This document shows positions 63,116 through 64,000 of a stretch of DNA of 64,000 bases, piece after piece. The translations under genes and the position numbers were made by a program. Every line of letters starts with the position of its first letter. Position 1 is the first letter of the stretch. Under the pieces are notes generated by a model. The model made no database searches. It was not told where the DNA came from and saw only the letters and a list, made by a program, of their open reading frames with translations. Source of the stretch: Chitinophaga pinensis (GTDB lineage: Bacteria > Bacteroidota > Bacteroidia > NS11-12g > UBA955); NCBI GenBank assembly GCA_945888525.1, contig CAMDAF010000003.1, positions 62,001 through 126,000 of the forward strand, read 5' to 3'.

Positions 63116-64000
63116 TTATTTGTTATAAAGATTATCCAAAAAGCGTTCCAAAGAACTTTCATCTGGAATCAGGACTTTACGGGCCTTTGCGCCTTCGAAT
63201 GGACCAACAATTCCCGCCTGTTCCATCTGATCCACCAATCTTCCAGCTCTATTATAACCCAATTTTAATTTTCTTTGGATTAAAGAGGTGCTGCCTTGTT
63301 GGGTCATTACAACCAACCTTGCAGCATCTTCAAACAGCGCATCACGCTCGTTAGGATCAAAGTCGTCCCTCGATCCATCATCATCTGCACCTTTGAACTC
63401 CGGCAAAATCATTGCACTCGAATAGCCGCGTTGGTTGCCTATAAATTCTGTAATTCTTTCCACCTCAGGGGTGTCAACAAACGGACATTGCAAACGGATT
63501 AGGTCATTGCCCGTGCTGTAGAGCATATCTCCTTTACCTATTAACTGATCCGCTCCATTGCTGTCTAAGATGGTACGTGAATCAATTTTAGAAGTTACCC
63601 TGAAGGCCAAACGTGCAGGGAAGTTGGCTTTAATGGTACCAGTGATAATATTTACCGATGGTCTTTGTGTGGCCAATATAACGTGTATGCCAACCGCTCT
63701 TGCCAATTGAGCCAAACGGGCAATTGGGGTTTCCACTTCTCTTCCCGCAGTCATCATCAAGTCGGCAACCTCGTCTATCACCACAACAATGTAAGGCAAG
63801 AATCTATGTCCTTCCGTTGGCAACAGCTTACGTTCTCTAAACTTGGTATTGTATTCAATGATGTTTCTCTTTCCTGCACCTTTGAGCAATTCATATCGCT
63901 CATCCATTTCCATACACAATGAATTCAAGGTGTTGGTCACCAATTTGGTGTCGGTTATGATTGCATCGCCATCGCCTGGCAATTTGGCCAAATAATGGCG
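63116..64000 (-). CDS. ftsK: DNA translocase FtsK, C-terminal part, truncated by window edge
   Basis: The frame is open to the window edge (reading RHYLAKLPGDGDA), so the N-terminal membrane region and Walker A lie beyond it. What remains is the RecA-like motor from about the Walker B side: YIVVVIDEVADLMM, HVILATQRPSVNIITGTIKA, and SRTILDSNGADQLIGKGDML. The C-terminal gamma winged helix, which reads KOPS sequences, ends the protein (QRKLKLGYNRAGRLVDQMEQ, then IVGPFEGAKARKVLI). FtsK couples chromosome segregation with division and activates XerCD. Confidence 0.96.
   Translation of the reverse strand, partial: RHYLAKLPGDGDAIITDTKLVTNTLNSLCMEMDERYELLKGAGKRNIIEYNTKFRERKLLPTEGHRFLPYIVVVIDEVADLMMTAGREVETPIARLAQLARAVGIHVILATQRPSVNIITGTIKANFPARLAFRVTSKIDSRTILDSNGADQLIGKGDMLYSTGNDLIRLQCPFVDTPEVERITEFIGNQRGYSSAMILPEFKGADDDGSRDDFDPNERDALFEDAARLVVMTQQGSTSLIQRKLKLGYNRAGRLVDQMEQAGIVGPFEGAKARKVLIPDESSLERFLDNLYNK

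Noticed and set aside
1-64000. rRNA, tRNA, CRISPR, prophage or insertion sequences
   Set aside because: I looked through the intergenic regions and proteins and saw no tRNA-like folds, repeat-spacer arrays, integrases or transposases.

Overview
The window looks like a chromosomal segment of a Bacteroidota bacterium (Flavobacteriia, Sphingobacteriia or Chitinophagia-like; the sequence does not settle which). The evidence is a type IX secretion C-terminal sorting domain (end of the gene at 30906-32207), HmuY-family proteins, a type III glutamine synthetase, the long Bacteroidota-type PurF, FtsK followed by LolA, many short lipoboxes, and about 18 copies of the Bacteroidota -7 promoter element TAnnTTTG upstream of genes, with little sign of Shine-Dalgarno sequences. 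I see no rRNA, tRNA, CRISPR array, insertion sequence or prophage. No gene-free stretch exceeds 300 bases; the longest is about 250 bases at 16084-16335.

Layout. 1-1864: two overlapping glycosyltransferase genes, the first cut by the window edge and the second apparently starting at CTG. 1969-4532: mutL and a rhomboid protease. 4555-8827 (minus): rpiB, tatC and fabG, then a GNAT acetyltransferase, a small HExxH membrane protein and a secreted coiled-coil protein. 8874-13602: a lipoprotein, dnaK, an alkaline phosphatase and a small zinc-ribbon protein. 13589-17750 (minus): a trpG/pabA-type amidotransferase, purF, a GT2 glycosyltransferase and a conserved hypothetical. 17879-19189: a multi-spanning membrane protein. 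19182-27735 (minus): a tightly overlapping surface-polysaccharide block (PHP-type phosphatase, Wzc-like tyrosine kinase, Wza-like export lipoprotein, rfbA, rfbB) followed by two FKBP-type isomerases and an NrnA-like DHH phosphoesterase.

27865-34454 is the most coherent accessory region. A heme-acquisition operon (type IX-secreted HmuY-like protein, HmuR-like TonB receptor, HmuY-like lipoprotein) lies beside a PhoB/OmpR-type two-component system. A 22-bp element resembling a pho box (two TGTCA half-sites 11 bp apart) occurs twice, once upstream of the heme operon promoter and once at the far side of the two-component genes. A 76-residue cytochrome b5-like gene shares a divergent promoter region with the kinase.

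34541-38649: alanine dehydrogenase divergent from its structural relative pntAA, then pntAB and pntB. 38740-45955 (minus): M1 peptidase, metallophosphoesterase, S41 peptidase, YicC, an EamA transporter and an SDR oxidoreductase. 46030-48432: RNase Z, a DUF6913-like gene and dapA. 48491-49679 (minus): a DUF1573 protein and a 30-residue membrane micro-ORF. 49773-56292: ruvB, then minus-strand genes for a nucleosidase, apt, waaA, an outer-membrane barrel, an OsmC protein and an MsbA-like ABC exporter. 56385-59754: a catalytically degenerate Fic-family protein with a winged helix and a palindromic operator candidate, divergent from type III glutamine synthetase. 59882-64000: a GT39-like membrane protein, trhO, lolA and the C-terminal part of ftsK.

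Most genes are housekeeping. The points most worth following are the dead Fic protein beside glnN, the heme/two-component locus with its repeated operator-like element, the micro-ORF after the DUF1573 gene, and the recurring placement of -7 boxes only 4-10 bases before start codons, which implies leaderless or near-leaderless mRNAs.
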